The notes under the pieces were generated by a model that ran no database searches, was not told where the DNA came from, and saw only the letters and a program-made list of their open reading frames with translations. From Syntrophaceae bacterium (lineage in GTDB: Bacteria > Desulfobacterota > SM23-61), in the NCBI GenBank assembly GCA_003154025.1, contig PMCE01000155.1, forward strand, positions 10,279-20,174: a stretch of 9,896 nt of DNA, in the 5' to 3' direction. This document shows, piece after piece, positions 1 through 6,230 of this stretch (the stretch's first letter is position 1; each line of letters begins with the position of its first letter). A program made the translations under genes and the position numbers.

Positions 1-276
1 CATGGAGGGGTCATCGCGACCCTCGCCGACACGGCAGTGGCTTTTGCCATGATGACCATCATCCAACCTGGAGAGAAGGTTACCACAGCCGAGTTTAAGA
101 TCAACTTCTTCTCGGCGGTCAACAGCGGAGAGCTGATCGGCGAAGCCCGGGTCGTCCAAAAAGGAAAACGCCTGGCCGTTGCCGATATGGAAGTGAAGGA
201 CCAGAAGGGGGAGCTCATCGCCAAGGGGATGGCTACTTATGCCATCATCGGAGTCCCGAAAACGAAGGAAGGATGA
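1..276 (+). CDS. PaaI-type hotdog-fold thioesterase, 3' end only
   Basis: This is the C-terminal part of a hotdog-fold acyl-CoA thioesterase of the PaaI/YdiI type, which hydrolyses acyl- or aryl-CoA thioesters in the cytoplasm. Frame 1 is open from the first base, so the gene begins outside the window; the internal ATG at 37 is not its start. The first visible residues, HGGVIATLADTAVAFAM, match the family's hallmark HGG-x4-L-x-D-x4-A helix, which carries the catalytic acidic residue (Asp10 of the visible part). The beta strands that follow (KINFFSAVNSGELIGEARVVQKGKR, then AVADMEVKDQKGELIAKGMATYAI, quoted here in two parts) are the usual second half of the domain. The TGA stop is at 274-276. 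Roughly the first 45-60 residues are missing. The substrate cannot be inferred; no phenylacetate genes are visible nearby. Confidence 0.85.
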   Translation, partial: HGGVIATLADTAVAFAMMTIIQPGEKVTTAEFKINFFSAVNSGELIGEARVVQKGKRLAVADMEVKDQKGELIAKGMATYAIIGVPKTKEG

Positions 277-414
277 AAAACCTGGAAAGCCATTTGGGGT
301 TCCCGAAGGTTCAGCAGGATGTTCCTCTCCGCGCGGCGATCCTATCGGCGGCCGACTGTTCCGCAGCCATTTCATTTTCCTTCCTTTCCTGCCGAATAGT
401 TCATAGAATCCGCC

Positions 415-443
415 TTGATACCCCACGGAAATTCTTGTAAAAG
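415..443 (+). promoter_or_regulatory. Candidate sigma70-type promoter before the VTT protein gene
   Basis: TTGATA at 415-420 (5/6 match to TTGACA) is followed after exactly 17 bases by TAAAAG at 438-443 (4/6 match to TATAAT). If real, transcription would start near 450, almost at the ATG at 455. The mRNA would then be nearly leaderless and the AGGG at 442-445 would lie outside it. That conflict lowers confidence: either the box or the ribosome site is fortuitous. Confidence 0.25.
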
Positions 444-454
444 GGTTAGAATTC

Positions 455-1207
455 ATGGACCCCATAAGCTACACGGAAGGTCAAAAGCCGAGTTGGAAAT
501 GGGTCCTGGGGTATGCCCTGGTAGTGCTGGGGGTCTGCCTTCTTCTTTATTATTACCGGGAGGCCTACCAAGGTTTCCGGGACTTAATCCGCTTTTTTTC
601 CAGTCGAACCCGAATCAGCGCCTATGTGGCCTCTTTCGGCCCCTACGCCCCCCTTGTATTTATGGGAATTCAAATCATGCAGGTTTTGGTCGCTCCCATA
701 CCAGGAGAGTTGACCGGCTTTATCGGAGGGTATCTTTTCGGAACGGGGATAGGTTTTCTCTACTCCACCATAGGCCTGACCCTGGGTTCCTGGCTGGGCT
801 TTCTCATTGCCCGCCGTTTCGGCTTTTCCTTCGTCCGTCGCTTCGTGGGCAAAGAAACCATGGACAAATTCGATTACCTGATGGAACATCAGGGGGCCTT
901 CTTCGCCTTTCTCTTCTTTATCATCCCCGGGTTGCCGAAGGACTATTTCTGCTACCTTTTAGGCCTGAGCCCCATGCATGTCCTGACCTTCCTGGTCGTC
1001 TCCACCATCGGGAGGATCCCCGGCACCCTGATGCTTTCCATGCAGGGCGAGGCCGTTCGGTCCGAGGACTACCGGGCCTTCTTCGTTTTTTTGGGGCTGT
1101 GCTTGATCGCCATCGTTTCCGCTCTGATTTACCGCGACCGGATCGAGGCCTGGCTGCATAAAAATCATTTCAAAAAGGACGACGGGAAAAAACCCCCTCC
1201 CCCCTGA
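455..1207 (+). CDS. VTT-domain (TVP38/DedA-like, SNARE-associated family) membrane protein
   Basis: A 250-aa polytopic inner-membrane protein of the VTT/DedA superfamily (Pfam SNARE_assoc). Members are linked to lipid scrambling, membrane homeostasis and proton-dependent transport, but the role of most is unknown. A first TM helix spans about residues 15-33. The hallmark re-entrant motif is APIPGELTGFIGGYLFG at 80-96, followed by a Gly-rich helix to about 118. A second family-type motif, PGLPKDYFCYLLG, is at 158-170, GRIPGT at 186-191, and a final TM helix at 207-226. The tail is Lys-rich and ends in four prolines. Length fits TVP38-type proteins. The ATG at 455 is supported by AAAAGGG ending 9 bases upstream. 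The gene converges on the DUF362 gene with 39 bp between the stops and no clear terminator hairpin there. Confidence 0.85.
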   Translation: MDPISYTEGQKPSWKWVLGYALVVLGVCLLLYYYREAYQGFRDLIRFFSSRTRISAYVASFGPYAPLVFMGIQIMQVLVAPIPGELTGFIGGYLFGTGIGFLYSTIGLTLGSWLGFLIARRFGFSFVRRFVGKETMDKFDYLMEHQGAFFAFLFFIIPGLPKDYFCYLLGLSPMHVLTFLVVSTIGRIPGTLMLSMQGEAVRSEDYRAFFVFLGLCLIAIVSALIYRDRIEAWLHKNHFKKDDGKKPPPP

Positions 1208-1246
1208 ACCCGTTGGCCTTGAACCTCCGATAAGCAAACTCGACCC

Positions 1247-2242
1247 TTACCGCACGAGAAGCAACTGATCTTCCCTTTGGATCCCCAGCCCGTGTTTGAC
1301 CGCCGTTTTGATCTGGGGCAAGGACCAAGCATCCATCCCCAGGTGGTTTACGGCGGCATAATTCTGCAGAAGGCGGACTCCTTGGACATCCAGGGCAACG
1401 GGGTCGCCGGAAGCGAGCATCACTCCGGGATGGACGGCCAGCCCCAGGGCCGGGCCCCCGCTGACAAAGGAGATCCTTCCATCCATCAGAATCAGGTCGG
1501 GCTTTATGGGGATGTTCATCTCCGCCGCCCGCTGGGAGACGAACTGGTTGTTTTCCCCGTGGAGAAGGGAGCGGTCGGCTAGGTGGGTGAGGCCGACGGT
1601 GAGCTTCAGACTCATGGAGAACCCGGCCAGGTAGTGAGTCTTCATGGTGGGAAGGTAAACGATCTTGTCGAAACTCTCCAAGTCCTTCGGGTAGGCGATG
1701 ACCTCGAGGTATTCCCCCCCGATGGGCACGTCGATGTATTTGGCCTGGTCGAAATCCAGGAGGGGGATCTTGGCTTCGGCCATCCGGGCGGACAACCCCG
1801 CGCCCTTGAAGACCTTGGCCGTGGGAACCCAGGGGCGCCCGGCGCTATCTCCCACGGTGATCCGGGTACACCCGTGCTCGCGCAGAACGTCGATGGTGGC
1901 CAGGAGAAAATCCAAACCCGTTGACCCGGGAGGAGGATCATCGCTGTTGAAGTTGGGTTTCAACAGAATCCGATCCTGGGATTGGAGGGCCTTGCCGAGT
2001 CCCCCCAGAAGATCGACGGCCTTGCGGATATCGCTCTTGAGGTCCTTCCCCGCCACGACGAAGGAGACCATCGCTTTTCCATCCCGCACGTAGGGATTGG
2101 GCCGGCGATGGCGGAGGTTCACTTTTCCTTCCACTTCTTTTCTCATCAGGGGGGGATAATCTTTGGAGCGCATGGCCGCCGTGATCTTCTGGTACTCTTC
2201 CCGGTGAAAATTGACGTCTTCGGGTTTGAAGTTCATTTCCAT
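1247..2242 (-). CDS. DUF362 domain-containing protein, without ferredoxin cysteines
   Basis: A 331-aa cytoplasmic protein of the DUF362 family. The biochemical role is not established; many members are fused to or sit beside 4Fe-4S ferredoxin domains, and the family is common in anaerobes. The core begins near residue 57. It shows ILLKPNFNSDDPP (92-104), GDSAGR (131-136), the conserved TMKTH...MSLKLTVGL stretch (199-218), LMDGRISFVSGGP (252-264) and ASGDPVALD (277-285), all typical of the domain. Residues 1-56 form a charged extension ahead of it. There is only one cysteine (Cys125), so this version has no iron-sulfur cluster of its own. The start at 2242 is backed by AAGGAAGGGA a few bases upstream. 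An in-frame ATG two codons later has poorer spacing. It is transcribed divergently from the small membrane protein gene. Confidence 0.85.
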   Translation of the reverse strand: MEMNFKPEDVNFHREEYQKITAAMRSKDYPPLMRKEVEGKVNLRHRRPNPYVRDGKAMVSFVVAGKDLKSDIRKAVDLLGGLGKALQSQDRILLKPNFNSDDPPPGSTGLDFLLATIDVLREHGCTRITVGDSAGRPWVPTAKVFKGAGLSARMAEAKIPLLDFDQAKYIDVPIGGEYLEVIAYPKDLESFDKIVYLPTMKTHYLAGFSMSLKLTVGLTHLADRSLLHGENNQFVSQRAAEMNIPIKPDLILMDGRISFVSGGPALGLAVHPGVMLASGDPVALDVQGVRLLQNYAAVNHLGMDAWSLPQIKTAVKHGLGIQREDQLLLVR

Positions 2243-2350
2243 GAGTCCCTTCCTTTCTTCTTCTGACTGACAGGCGATGACTGGATTGAACGGCGGGAAG
2301 CAGGTCGTTTTCCTATTTTTTTATCTTATCCGACGAGGGCCGGCTTTCCA
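2243..2350. promoter_or_regulatory. Divergent intergenic region between DUF362 gene and small membrane protein gene
   Basis: This 108-bp gap separates two divergent genes, so it should carry both promoters. It holds the strong DUF362 ribosome site (AAGGAAGGGA, minus strand) next to the start. An AT-rich tract with seven consecutive T's near 2314-2329 could include a plus-strand -10 box such as TATCTT. No well-spaced -35/-10 pair and no operator-like palindrome was found, so the promoter assignment is positional only. Confidence 0.35.
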
Positions 2351-2560
2351 ATGAAAAAAACCGCTCGAAAATTTTCTTGGAAATTCTCCCGGAATAAGAG
2401 AAAATACCAGTCAATGGAGACCTTTCAGCCTCTCTTCCAGTATGTAAAGGGAAATATCCTCTACAATCCCATCGTCTGGGCGATTGCCGCGGTTGTTTTA
2501 TGGATTGTTGGAGCCGCTTTCCTCAAGGCCTGGCGGGGAAAAGACAAAGACGAGGAGTAG
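2351..2560 (+). CDS. Small single-pass membrane protein of unknown function
   Basis: A 69-aa protein that I do not recognise. The N-terminal 20 residues are strongly basic (eleven Lys/Arg). One hydrophobic helix lies at about residues 40-59 (PIVWAIAAVVLWIVGAAFLK), and the tail is charged (RGKDKDEE). By the positive-inside rule the basic N-terminus would stay in the cytoplasm, although the C-terminal RGK also competes. The ATG at 2351 has AGGG 11 bases upstream. A shorter start at 2414 (Met22) would give a 48-aa protein without most of the basic segment and cannot be excluded. The stop at 2558-2560 is one base before the next ATG, so the two genes are almost surely translated from one message and may work together. 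Confidence 0.6.
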   Translation: MKKTARKFSWKFSRNKRKYQSMETFQPLFQYVKGNILYNPIVWAIAAVVLWIVGAAFLKAWRGKDKDEE

Positions 2561-2561
2561 A

Positions 2562-2789
2562 ATGGGCCGCTTCAAAGAAAAGGTGAACTGTACGAACCCG
2601 GCCTGCGCTCAGCCCGCGGAAATTGAATTCACCGACGCCACGAGAAAGTTGCGTTTTACCTGCGCATTCTGCGGCCAGCTCAACCAGGTTGAGATCATCC
2701 TTCCTTCGGACCGGGGAGGGTCCGCGGACCGCTACGGGCTGCCGGAGAATGGTGCCAAGATGAAAATTGTCGTGGTGCCGGGGGATTGA
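2562..2789 (+). CDS. Small zinc-ribbon-like protein (four cysteines)
   Basis: A 75-aa protein with two cysteine pairs, C10-x4-C15 (VNCTNPAC) and C34-x2-C37 (TCAFCG), spaced like a zinc ribbon made of two knuckles joined by a beta hairpin. The second half (from about residue 42) has no recognisable motif. Such small ribbons often bind zinc as adaptors for proteins or nucleic acids; the partner here is unknown. The start at 2562 is chosen because GAGGAG lies at 2552-2557, inside the end of the preceding gene, with ideal spacing. A longer frame from 2484 exists but lacks a ribosome site and would run antiparallel to sense, overlapping the membrane protein gene. One base separates it from that gene's stop, implying translational coupling. 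Confidence 0.65.
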   Translation: MGRFKEKVNCTNPACAQPAEIEFTDATRKLRFTCAFCGQLNQVEIILPSDRGGSADRYGLPENGAKMKIVVVPGD

Positions 2790-2795
2790 TAAAAC

Positions 2796-2900
2796 CGCAA
2801 ATCATAATCCGCAAGTCGTGAGTCGCAAGTAGTAGCTTTCCCCTTTCCCCTTTGCCCTCTGCCCTTTACCCTTTGCGCCTTGCGACTCGCGACTTACGGT
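2796..2900. repeat. Heptad-periodic intergenic element with terminal inverted repeat
   Basis: These 105 bp divide without a gap into 15 heptamers in one phase. On the plus strand the left block is CGCAAAT, CATAATC, CGCAAGT, CGTGAGT, CGCAAGT, AGTAGCT. The middle block is TTCCCCT twice, then TTGCCCT, CTGCCCT, TTACCCT. The right block is TTGCGCC, TTGCGAC, TCGCGAC, TTACGGT. The outer blocks are reverse complements: 2809-2829 pairs with 2879-2899 at 19 of 21 positions, plus one G-U if transcribed. The C/T-rich middle forms a loop of about 49 nt. The element ends 2 bp from the livF stop and starts 6 bp after the zinc-ribbon gene stop, so it fills the convergent gap. Seven-base short tandem repeats are known in several bacterial groups; this exact family I cannot name. 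Confidence 0.8.
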
Positions 2901-2902
2901 CG

Positions 2903-3607
2903 TTATATTCCCAGATACGCCTTCCTCACGTGTTCGTTGTTCAGAAGGTCCTGTCCCTTTCCCTCCATGGAAATCCGGCCGTTTTCTAGAACGTACGCCC
3001 GCGTAGCAATGGAGAGAGTATGTTTCACATTTTGCTCCACGAGGAGAACCGTAACCCCTTCGGAATTGACCCGGGTCACGACGTTGAACACCTCGCGCAC
3101 CATGAGCGGGGCCAAACCCAGGGAAGGCTCATCCAGCATCAATAGCTTAGGACGGGACATCATCCCCCGGCCCACGGCGACCATCTGCTGCTCCCCGCCG
3201 CTGAGCGTTCCCGCCATCTGTTTTCTCCGCTCTTTAAGGCGCGGGAAAATGCTGAAGACCCACTCCATCGTTTCTTTGCGCCTCGGCTTGGCCTCCGCTT
3301 TATAGGAACCCAGTTCCAGGTTCTCCTGAACGCTCATCTCCGGAAACAACCTGCGGCCCTCGGGGACCTGGGTGATCCCCAAGTCCACGACCTGTGAGGC
3401 TGCGAAGCTGTCAATCTGCTGCCCTTTGAACTCAATGCTCCCGGCCTTCGGGTGGATGACTGAAGAAATCGTGTTCAGGGTGGTGGATTTGCCGGCCCCA
3501 TTGGCTCCCACGAGAGCAGCCAGTTCTTTTTCCTCCACCTTGAAGGAAACCCCCCAGAGAACCTGTACGTCTCCGTAAAAGACTTCAATTTGATTGATTT
3601 TAAGCAT
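2903..3607 (-). CDS. livF: HAAT-family ABC transporter ATP-binding protein LivF
   Basis: A 234-aa cytoplasmic ATPase, one of the two nucleotide-binding subunits of a branched-chain amino acid type (HAAT) importer; ATP hydrolysis drives ligand passage through LivHM. Visible motifs are Walker A GANGAGKST (34-42), the Q-loop glutamine (Q80), VPEGRRLFPEMSVQENL (81-97, very typical of LivF), the ABC signature LSGGEQQ (135-141) and Walker B LLMLDEPSLGLAP (155-167). The switch position is VEQN (190-193), with glutamine instead of histidine, as is usual in LivF. The start at 3607 overlaps the livG stop by 8 nt (ATGCTTAA), with GGGGGAAG just upstream. It is the last gene of the operon and ends 2 bp from the heptad element. 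Length is normal for the family. Confidence 0.95.
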   Translation of the reverse strand: MLKINQIEVFYGDVQVLWGVSFKVEEKELAALVGANGAGKSTTLNTISSVIHPKAGSIEFKGQQIDSFAASQVVDLGITQVPEGRRLFPEMSVQENLELGSYKAEAKPRRKETMEWVFSIFPRLKERRKQMAGTLSGGEQQMVAVGRGMMSRPKLLMLDEPSLGLAPLMVREVFNVVTRVNSEGVTVLLVEQNVKHTLSIATRAYVLENGRISMEGKGQDLLNNEHVRKAYLGI

Positions 3608-4313
3608 AGGCTTCCCCCAGATAGGCTTCGATCACGGCCTGGTTGTTGGCCACTTCTTGGGGCGTTCCTTCGGCAATGGTCTGGCCATAGTTAATGGCGT
3701 GGATCCGGTCGGAGATGGACATGATGACCTTCATGATGTGTTCCACGATCAGGATGGTGACCCCCTGATCCCGGATCTTTCTGATCAGAGCGATTGCCTG
3801 GTCAAGCTCGGTGGGGTTCAGGCCGGCAGCCGTCTCGTCCAGCAGAAGGACCACCGGCCTCGTGGCCATGGCCCGGGTGATCTCCAGGCGCTTGCGGTCG
3901 CCGATGGTCAGGCTCTTGGCCAGAAAGTCCTTCCGATGGGTCATCCCGCAGAATTCCATGGTCTTCATGGCTTCTTCCCGGGCCTCTTCGATACTGTTCA
4001 CCCGGCAGAAGGCCGATGCCATGACGTTCTCCAGGACGGTCATACGGGAGAGGGGCTTGACAACCTGGAAAGTTCGGGCGATCCCCTTCTTGCAGACCAC
4101 GTTGGGCTTGAGGCCGGTGATGGGCTTCCCCTGATAAAGGACATCGCCGGAAGACGGGGGGTAGAAGCCGTTGATCATATTGAAAACCGTTGTCTTACCC
4201 GCTCCGTTGGGCCCGATGAGACCGAAGATTTGCCCTTTCTCCACTCGGAAGGAAAGATCCCGGACCGCCGCCAGCCCTCCGAAGTATTTGGTAAGATTTT
4301 TTACCTCAAGCAT
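3600..4313 (-). CDS. livG: HAAT-family ABC transporter ATP-binding protein LivG
   Basis: A 237-aa cytoplasmic ATPase that pairs with LivF beneath the LivHM permease. Walker A is GPNGAGKTT (34-42), the Q-loop is TFQ (81-83), and the switch histidine is H192 in IVEHIMKVIM. The signature helix reads LTIGDRKRLEI (135-145) rather than the classic LxYGxQRRLEI, and Walker B is VLLLDETAAGLNP, with Thr161 where Pro is usual. LTxGDRKRLE variants occur in many HAAT paralogues outside the E. coli leucine system, so the protein is probably functional but from that branch. The start at 4313 overlaps the livM stop by 8 nt (ATGCTTGA) and is preceded by AAGAGGAG. The same 8-nt overlap layout recurs at the livG-livF junction, which fits coupled translation at fixed ratio. 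Confidence 0.93.
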   Translation of the reverse strand: MLEVKNLTKYFGGLAAVRDLSFRVEKGQIFGLIGPNGAGKTTVFNMINGFYPPSSGDVLYQGKPITGLKPNVVCKKGIARTFQVVKPLSRMTVLENVMASAFCRVNSIEEAREEAMKTMEFCGMTHRKDFLAKSLTIGDRKRLEITRAMATRPVVLLLDETAAGLNPTELDQAIALIRKIRDQGVTILIVEHIMKVIMSISDRIHAINYGQTIAEGTPQEVANNQAVIEAYLGEAYA

Positions 4314-5238
4314 GTTTTCTCCTCTTCAGGTACTCCCGGATGTCCATGAGGCCATTAGGAATGAAGATGATGATGAGAACAATGAGGATTCCCATAATCA
4401 AAAGGTTGGCGCTCCCGAAGTAGACCCGGAAAGCCTCGCTGCAGATCACCATGATCACCGCGCCGATCGCCGGACCGTAGAAAGTTCCCGCCCCGCCCAG
4501 CATGACCACCAGGATCATCATGATGGACACATCGGTTAAGGCAAAGACCACGCTCGGGTCGATGTAGGCCATGTAGTTCATGTAGAAGCCCCCTGTCAGC
4601 CCGGTGAAGAAGGCGGAGATCAGGAGGGAGATGAGCTTGTATTTGGTTGTGTCGATGCCCATGGATTCGGCGGCATCCTGGTCTTCCCGGATGGCGATGA
4701 AGTAAAACCCCAGCTTGGAATTCACCACCGCGCGGATCACCAAAAACCCCAGAGCCGCCAGGCCCAGGGCGATATAGTAAAAAGCGACCTTCCCCATGGT
4801 GGGTACGATCAGGATTCCCACCGATCCGTTGGTGAAATCGATCCAGTTGGTGGCGACGAGGCGTAGAAGCTCGGCCAATGCCAGCATGGCCAGGGCGAAG
4901 TAAGCTCCGCGGAGGCGGAAGCAGATCAGACCCATGGGGACGGCAAAGACCATGGCCATCACCGGCCCTAACAGCATCCCCCACCAGGTGGAAGCTTCAA
5001 AGTGGAAGGCCAGGAGCCCGCCGGCATACGCCCCTACCCCGTAAAAGGCGGCGTGGCCGAAGGAGACCTGACCGGTGAATCCCCCCAGCAAATTCCAGCT
5101 CTGCCCCAAGCAAATCCAGATAAAGACCATGATGATCATGTGGAGAAAGTAGGGGTTATCCATCACCAAAGGTAAGAGGGCCAGCAGACCACCAATGATG
5201 AAAGGGAGATATTTTTGAAGTTGCGTTTTGGGTTCCAT
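4306..5238 (-). CDS. livM: HAAT-family ABC transporter permease LivM
   Basis: A 310-aa inner-membrane permease, one half of the LivHM translocation channel. Hydrophobic helices begin at about residue 10 and continue to about 297. The diagnostic LivM segment is LGQSWNLLGGFTGQVSFGHA (44-63). The helix pair LRGAYFALAMLALAELLRL (about 109-127) and the cytoplasmic coupling region IAIREDQDAAESMGI (about 181-195), which docks on the ATPases, are both clear. The C-terminus IFIPNGLMDIREYLKRRK is typical of the family. The start at 5238 is supported by AGAGAGGAA about 6 bases upstream, and the gap after livH is only 12 bp. Length is close to family norm. Substrate specificity lies mainly in LivK, so LivM does not reveal the ligand. 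Confidence 0.94.
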   Translation of the reverse strand: MEPKTQLQKYLPFIIGGLLALLPLVMDNPYFLHMIIMVFIWICLGQSWNLLGGFTGQVSFGHAAFYGVGAYAGGLLAFHFEASTWWGMLLGPVMAMVFAVPMGLICFRLRGAYFALAMLALAELLRLVATNWIDFTNGSVGILIVPTMGKVAFYYIALGLAALGFLVIRAVVNSKLGFYFIAIREDQDAAESMGIDTTKYKLISLLISAFFTGLTGGFYMNYMAYIDPSVVFALTDVSIMMILVVMLGGAGTFYGPAIGAVIMVICSEAFRVYFGSANLLIMGILIVLIIIFIPNGLMDIREYLKRRKHA

Positions 5239-5250
5239 TGCGGTTCCTCT

Positions 5251-6135
5251 CTATACGCCGGTTATTCGCTTCAGCCCGCCGGGAAGGAAGAGCAGGACCA
5301 GAACAAAGATAACAAACCCGACAGCCTCCTTATAGCCGGGAGAGATATAGACGGCTCCAAGGGATTCGGCAATCCCCAGCACGACCCCTCCGACTGTGGC
5401 CCCGACCGTACTCCCCATCCCCCCCAGGACGATGACGATAAAGGCTTTCGTCGTGAAGGGCTTGCCCACATTGGGGAACAAATAATAAACCGGGAGGAAG
5501 AGCGAACCGGCTGCTCCGGCCAGGGCGGCTCCCAGGGCATAAGTTAAGACTGTTATCTTTTCGGTTTTGATTCCCATCAACTGGGCGGCGTGCTTGTCCT
5601 GGGCCGTAGCCCGAATGGCCTTCCCCGTGTCGGTCTTCATCAGGAATAGATAGAGGAAGGTCGTTATGCCGGCAGCGATGATGAAGGCAATGGTCAAGGG
5701 CACGTTGATCGATAACCCCCACACATACCAGACCGAGCTGCTGTAACTGGTTTTGATCGTCCGGTAGTCTCCGGTAAAGAGGAGAAGAGTAATATTGCTC
5801 AGGACCAGGCCGATGGCGAAAGTCAGAAGGACCTGGGTATGGGGGAGAAGGGTTTGAACCCGCATGACCGGGGTTATGGTGTACTTCTGGATGAGAATGC
5901 CGATCACGAAAAGCACCGGCATGGAGAGGAGGAGGGACAGGTAGGGGTCAATCCCGTAAAGGGTAAAAAGCCAAAAAGTCACGTACATGCCGATCATCAT
6001 GAGGTCCCCGTGGGCCAGGTTGAGGATCAGCATGACGCCGAAGATCAGGGTGAACCCTACCCCGATCAGCGCATAGAGCCCTCCGATCAGAATACCGCTG
6101 ATCAAAGTCTGGAAAAACATGGTCGTTTCAGACAT
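5251..6135 (-). CDS. livH: HAAT-family ABC transporter permease LivH
   Basis: A 294-aa inner-membrane permease, the partner of LivM. The N-terminal helix with [20 protein letters not shown] (about 13-32) leads to the hallmark [13 protein letters not shown] (about 39-51). The coupling loop [21 protein letters not shown] (about 168-188, written here only in part by key residues TGKAIRA and AAQLMG) faces the ATPases. The end, [12 protein letters not shown], matches the LivH C-terminus. The start at 6135 has GTGAGG about 6 bases upstream; Met6 is a weaker alternative. It follows livK after 95 bp that contain a GC-rich hairpin, so its expression may be lower than livK's. It is the first of four tightly linked transporter-core genes. 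Confidence 0.94.
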   Translation of the reverse strand: MSETTMFFQTLISGILIGGLYALIGVGFTLIFGVMLILNLAHGDLMMIGMYVTFWLFTLYGIDPYLSLLLSMPVLFVIGILIQKYTITPVMRVQTLLPHTQVLLTFAIGLVLSNITLLLFTGDYRTIKTSYSSSVWYVWGLSINVPLTIAFIIAAGITTFLYLFLMKTDTGKAIRATAQDKHAAQLMGIKTEKITVLTYALGAALAGAAGSLFLPVYYLFPNVGKPFTTKAFIVIVLGGMGSTVGATVGGVVLGIAESLGAVYISPGYKEAVGFVIFVLVLLFLPGGLKRITGV

Positions 6136-6160
6136 GGAGACCTCACTTCAGGAAAGGTTC

Positions 6161-6172
6161 AGGGATATCCCT
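6161..6172. repeat. Perfect 12-bp palindrome in the livK-livH gap
   Basis: AGGGATATCCCT is a perfect 12-bp palindrome lying 26 bp upstream of the livH start, on the livH side of the GC-rich hairpin. It could be a protein-binding site or a small extra fold in the intercistronic RNA. With no second copy visible in the window, no role can be assigned. Confidence 0.4.
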
Positions 6173-6173
6173 C

Positions 6174-6206
6174 GATCCCCGGGGCCGGGACCGCCCCCGG
6201 GGAATC
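6174..6206 (-). promoter_or_regulatory. Intercistronic GC-rich hairpin between livK and livH
   Basis: On the transcribed (minus) strand GATTCCCCGGGG pairs with CCCCGGGGATC, giving an 11-bp stem with one bulged T and a 10-nt loop. It starts 25 nt after the livK stop. No U-run follows, so it is not a standard Rho-independent terminator. Stable hairpins after the binding-protein gene are well known in ABC operons (for example malE-malF), where they protect the upstream mRNA from 3' decay or reduce read-through so that binding protein exceeds permease. That role is inferred here from position and stability. Confidence 0.65.
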
Positions 6207-6230
6207 TGTTTCCATAGCCTTCGTAGAGAC

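Noticed and set aside
415..1161. 248-aa open frame overlapping the VTT gene in another frame
   Set aside because: It is rich in Arg, Pro, Gly and His as expected for a shadow frame, and the other frame has clear VTT motifs and membrane helices.
1208..1246. Bidirectional terminator between the VTT and DUF362 genes
   Set aside because: The 39 bp contain no stem of useful length and no T-run.
2484..2561. Upstream extension of the zinc-ribbon gene to an earlier ATG
   Set aside because: It overlaps the membrane protein gene in another frame and lacks a ribosome site, whereas GAGGAG sits directly before the ATG at 2562.
2796..2900. CRISPR array
   Set aside because: Units are 7 bp with no separate spacers and no cas genes nearby.
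3594..4349. 251-aa open frame antisense to livG
   Set aside because: livG on the other strand has every ABC ATPase motif; the antisense product is low-complexity Gly/His/Asp-rich.
6174..6206. Rho-independent terminator after livK
   Set aside because: The stem is strong but no T-run follows on the transcribed strand, and livH continues the operon.
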